This document shows positions 59,856-64,000 of a stretch of DNA of 64,000 bases, piece by piece. Source of the DNA: Acanthaster planci (Eukaryota > Echinodermata > Asteroidea > Valvatida > Acanthasteridae); contig NW_019091444.1 in assembly GCF_001949145.1 (NCBI RefSeq), positions 893,475-957,474 on the forward strand. Reading direction: 5' to 3'. The notes beneath the pieces were generated by a model. The model saw only the letters and a list, made by a program, of their open reading frames with translations, made no database searches and was not told the origin of the DNA. The stretch's first letter is position 1. Each line of letters opens with the position of its first letter. The translations under genes and the position numbers were made by a program.

Positions 59856-60746
59856 AGACAATGGTTGTGAACTGATGAACTGTTCTGTTTGGAGGAAAAG
59901 ACAGAAAGACAGACCAACGCCGAACAGACACACCATCTCTTAGTGTGGGCTAGGTCAGGCTGTGTCGCGTCGGTTGGCTGTCTTGCCTGTCAAGTTTCCT
60001 CCTTTTTGTGTCATTTTATACTTTTCAGTTTCTTGCGTCTGTTTTTACTCTTCCAAAATGCTTTGCTTTTCAGTCTCTGCTAATTTACTTCATGCAGCAT
60101 CCCGGCCGTTTTGTAACCAGTTTGCTGCGAGTTGATTAGTTTTGTAAATAATTATTGATAACTATTCTATCACTGGGATGCAGCATCCTTCTGCGGATGG
60201 CACGTGTCAATTTTAAATCGTAATCTTGCTGTGAAATTTTTCCACGAGGTGGATCCAATTTCGATCTCTTTCCTTACTGTATGCACATGGCGTGAAAAGA
60301 AAATGACATGAAATTCCTCTTCTGTGGGTACAAGCCAGGATGTTTATTCAAGATACCAATAGTTTGGCTTTTCAGACTGGGGGATCATTTTCCCCTGTGC
60401 TTACAATTCTCAACTTTATCAGTCAGTTGGTACCCCGAGCCAGGTTCGATCGGCGACCCTTAGTCAACCGCTGGTCGGTTTTACCCGTCACCCGGGATGC
60501 ATGTGGTTCGTTGGTTACAGGGTAATGTTGGCTTGTGGTGGACCAAGTGGTCGATGATCGAACTTGGCCCTTGATCCCTTGCACTGCTGCACGCAGTATC
60601 TGCCCTTTCCCTGTAGAATTTGTGAAGAATGTCCGGTGGTGTTATGAACCACCTCGTTGTCAGACTCTGCATGGACTCTTGGATACGCAAACTGGCTTCC
60701 TACCGAATGATTCGCTACCCCAATCGCAAGAAACTTTCCTATCGTA

Positions 60747-60984
60747 CACTGCAAAAAAGGAGTGTTAAATTTAACACCGCTGGTGTTATCAGGGGACTAC
60801 AACAATGCTTTTCACTGGTGTAAAAAAACGTGTTGTCCTTTAGTGTTACTTTTAATATCCCCCAGTGCATTGTAACACTTATAAGTGTGCAAAGTAACAC
60901 CAGAGGTGTTAAAGTAACACCCTATGGTGTGGTCATCTGATAACACCAAATATTGTTGATTTTAATACCAGAGTTTTTACAGTG
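60747..60984. mobile_element. TA-flanked MITE with CACTG(C/T)AAAAA ends
   Basis: The element is 238 bases with ends CACTGCAAAAA and TTTTTACAGTG, each flanked by TA (60745-60746, 60985-60986). The interior is built from GGTGTTA / TAACACC words in both orientations. TA target duplication and CACTG ends suggest mobilisation by a Tc1/mariner-type transposase; that is inference. Confidence 0.8.
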
Positions 60985-62545
60985 TAGGCCCCTATAAAAC
61001 ATTTTCAATTCAATATTTAGAGGGAATCGCGTGTTTTGACCGTAATTACGAAAATCATAACCATTTCTCCTCTTTCCACTCTGCTGCTTGTTATCTTGAT
61101 TTCTTTAGTGTAGGCCATCGATTGGTAATGTTCCTTCGGGAAATCATTTACTTTCCGATTGACGCCATACGTGTTCGTTCCAGTCTAGCACCCCAGACAT
61201 TGCACACCAAAAGTAAACTTCATATTGCAATCCTGTAAAGGCATCAGCCTATTCTAAACCTAATTCTAACATCTAAGATTTTGTGGATATCCAAACCATG
61301 ATTTAAATACAAGAGAGAGACAGAGGAGTTAACGGAAGTGTTCTGCTCATCGCCACATCGACCAGATTAGGGATATGACCACAGTGTACTTAACAATGAG
61401 CTTTTTGTCTGGAGGTTTCATTGTTATGTCACGGGATTTGCATCGCGCTTTTACTCAAGAATTGCATAATTGCTGGTGACTTCTAATTTGAAATCATTCC
61501 CTAAGTTCACTTATTATGTGGCTATACAGTTATGTAAATTTGTATAAAGAGGGGGAAATTTACTGCGAACTTATAAATGACTCACTGGTATTGTTTTGAC
61601 AGGGAGATTAATTTTGCATTAAAAATCGATTATCGATGAAGATTGTGGATTTTGCACGTTGAGGTTTAGAAATCCTCGCCAATATATTTTTATTAAATTT
61701 TAATTTGTATGAATATAGTTCCAGTGACAACTTAAATGTTAGACAGATTGTATGTTAATTGGGAAGCTGTTATGAAACTTCTCTTGAAGCTTGTCAAAAC
61801 ATGAACATATATTCATAAATCATTCCTGACACAGTTTCTGTTACCGTGCGCTCGATCAAACAGACATGGTGTTTTAAAATAGCATGCTTAGAGTACATGT
61901 TTATTCCTGCCATCTCATGCAGTATCTGAATTACGCACTCTAATTTAAGAAGCCTATTTGTCGCAGTTCTATCATGAGAGCTTTCCTGTTGAAAATTGCT
62001 TCTCCAAAAATCATAGCACAAATATTGACATTAAAGTTTCTGTAATTTTGCATCGTTCAACGGCATACGGCACGCGATATGTCAACTTTCGTACACAAAG
62101 TACACAAAGCAGCATCTTGACGTACAGAAATGTTCACACATAATCACTCCATGCAAACACAGTTTTAAAGCTAAGAGAATAGTGTATTGTAAAAGCATGT
62201 TAACCAATTGTTTGTGGGCGCCAATCGCGCTGTTTCTTTCAAAATAATATTAACGAATGTTTTGAAGCTGTTTGTGTATATTCAGTACTGTTTTCTTTTG
62301 TCTGCGTCGGATGTTGGACTGTATCGTCATCCAACCTGCAAAATTGGAGGGGAGTTTCCACGGCGCTTTACGCTTGAACTTCTGGCTTGCGGCACCCTGA
62401 GAGAGTCTCCCTGTCCATTTCATAGAAGCTATGTACGCGGGGATACTTTTTTTCCAAGCAGGGTTAGGGCTATTTATAGTATGAAGACCCGTACGCATGC
62501 GTGTTACTCAGAGAGGTCAGCATTCGTGATACGGACGTCGTTGAA

Positions 62546-62585
62546 ACCAAAGATCGTATAGCGCCGCGAAAATACGATCTTTGGT
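62546..62585. repeat. Perfect 14-bp hairpin (ACCAAAGATCGTAT)
   Basis: The arms 62546-62559 and 62572-62585 are exact reverse complements around a 12-base loop AGCGCCGCGAAA. TTGAAACC / GGTTGAAAC flank the stem. No function is assigned. Confidence 0.75.
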
Positions 62586-63908
62586 TGAAACTACCAGTAG
62601 TAGAGTGGCGGGTATTTTTTACCGTGCTAATTTGTTTACGAAACAGTAAACAGTAATCTATGGAAGACTAGCACTGCTTCAGTCTTTGATGTTTTTGTCG
62701 AAAATATTCAATAATTTCACACCACATTTGATTAGTGCCCAAGGGTTACGGTAGAGATCAGTAGGAACAAACTCTTGCAGATATTGTCTTAGTCCCGTGT
62801 AATCACTAAGGAAACCGTGAATTAGTGGCTCAGTAGGCCTATTTTTCACGGTTCTCAGCCGAATGGCCGAACTGAAAGCTCACTGCCCATTTAGCACGAC
62901 CAAACCTGATGGCATTGTATCAAAGAAAGGTTTCTATCCCAATACTGATCTTGTGCTTTATAAACAATTTTTTAATTGAAAAAAAAAATTTTGACTTGCT
63001 TTGTATTGATTTTGAATTGCCAACTGGATTTATTGTACTTCTTTGTCACAGAGTGTAGGGCAACAATTATGCAGGCCCCTGTCGGTGTTCTGGTATGACA
63101 ATATAAATAGATATATTTCCCATAATGCACCTCATACCCTGTCAACTTGACTGGGGGGCAGGAATGTCTCAAAACACCCTTCAGTTTCTCTTACATGAAA
63201 GGTAATCGTCAGAGATCTACCAGTAAAATGCGAAGGACGGTCCTTCCTGACATGCCTGAGGATCGGAGTTAGTCTTGCCAAATGTTCTGCACAGTACTAG
63301 GCCTAAGGCATCACAAAGCAACATGCCCTCCACGTGTCTCAGTTCTTGTGAAAGAAAATCCCTATTCTAAAAATTTCTACTAAAAATTCCCAAAAGATCT
63401 AGGCTGTCTCTCTTTTTTCGTTGAATTTTGTTCTACAAGCAATATTATTCCAGAAAAACCCGCTCAAAAGAATACGGGTATAAAGCGACCGTGCGAGCAC
63501 TTGTTGAATGCTACTCGGCCTTCACTGAATTTTGGACTTAAACTCAAGCTTTCCTTCATGATAACATGGGCAACGACCATCATTTGCAAGTGTTTCCTAA
63601 TGATCACTTTTTGGAAGTAATCGAATGTGGTGCACTGAAATTATTGAATATTTTTGACTAAAATATCACAGATCGTATAGCATTCTTCCATACGTTAGCG
63701 TTTTGTTCACAAACCTACGACCTGGTAAAAAAAAACCGCCACTGGCCATGTACTTCTTGTAGCTTCAACGACGTCCGTACCACAGATAATGATCTCTTAC
63801 ACGCATGCGCGGGAGTCTTGATATTAGACACCAGAAGTTCCCGCCTAATGACAGCGTGAACCAGCTTTATCCGTGTGAAACTAACCCTGATATACTTGAC
63901 TATTTATA

Positions 63909-64000
63909 CACTGTAAAAACTCTGGTGTTAAAATCAACACTTTCGTGTTATCGGATGACCACACCATAGGGTGTTACTTTAACACCGTTTGTTTTACTTT
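63909..64000. mobile_element. Second copy of the TA-flanked MITE, cut by the window end
   Basis: CACTGTAAAAACTCTGGTGT and about 70 further bases, including GATGACCACACCATAGGGTG, match the reverse complement of 60904-60984. It is preceded by TA. The other end lies beyond the window. Confidence 0.8.

Larger units (their letters stand above)
59207..64000. other. Right flank without a recognisable gene
   Basis: Apart from the 3' UTR of TIR gene 3, one family C element, two copies of a TA-flanked MITE and a 14-bp hairpin, nothing coding is recognised. A GGTTCGATCGG near 60443 weakly resembles a pol III B box. Confidence 0.5.

Noticed and set aside
1-64000. CRISPR arrays, bacterial operons, rRNA genes
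   Set aside because: No regularly spaced identical repeats, no bacterial-type gene packing and no rRNA-like sequence were seen; gene structure is clearly eukaryotic.

Overview
The window is animal nuclear DNA: GT-AG introns of a few hundred to several thousand bases, short phase-matched exons, a non-coding leader exon, many palindromic non-autonomous transposons and tRNA-derived SINE remnants. The long introns, abundant TACATGTA-type palindromes and invertebrate-like gene content suggest a marine invertebrate, such as an echinoderm, hemichordate, amphioxus or mollusc. I cannot name the species from sequence alone.

Left part (1-11.6 kb): after about 4 kb with no recognisable gene, a complete SUMO gene lies on the minus strand (5258-9640). 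It was rebuilt from five small exons into a 111-residue precursor with the processing motif QTGG. It stands head to head with the next gene.

Middle (11.6-40.1 kb): ATP-citrate lyase (ACLY) on the plus strand. Twenty-six coding exons (12630-36870) join in frame to a 1103-residue protein; the human enzyme has 1101. The catalytic histidine and both modules are intact, and a 30-base microexon lies in the linker between modules. Its introns hold SINE-like elements, palindromic MITE-like elements, a G-rich minisatellite and one broken open frame. A 3' UTR of about 3 kb is likely.

Right part (40.8-59.2 kb): three paralogous genes for proteins of about 640-660 residues. Each has an N-terminal tetratricopeptide array that resembles vertebrate IFIT proteins, including a GCHL(S/T)W opening like the CHFTW of IFITs, and a C-terminal TIR domain. 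Gene 1 (minus strand) has an intron inside the TIR domain. Genes 2 and 3 (plus strand) are uninterrupted and close to each other. Gene 1 keeps the Glu aligned with the SARM1/plant TIR NADase catalytic Glu; genes 2 and 3 have Ala and Val there. Both plus-strand copies have the interferon-response-type motif GAAACTGAAA 340-490 bases upstream, and in gene 2 it is followed by a TATA box. The cluster looks like a lineage-specific innate-immune family joining an IFIT-like RNA-sensor-type scaffold to a TIR effector or adaptor, and is the most interesting content here.

The rest (43.5-49.0, 51.6-56.8, 59.2-64.0 kb) is intergenic, with small inverted-repeat elements, including two copies of one TA-flanked MITE at 60.7 and 63.9 kb.
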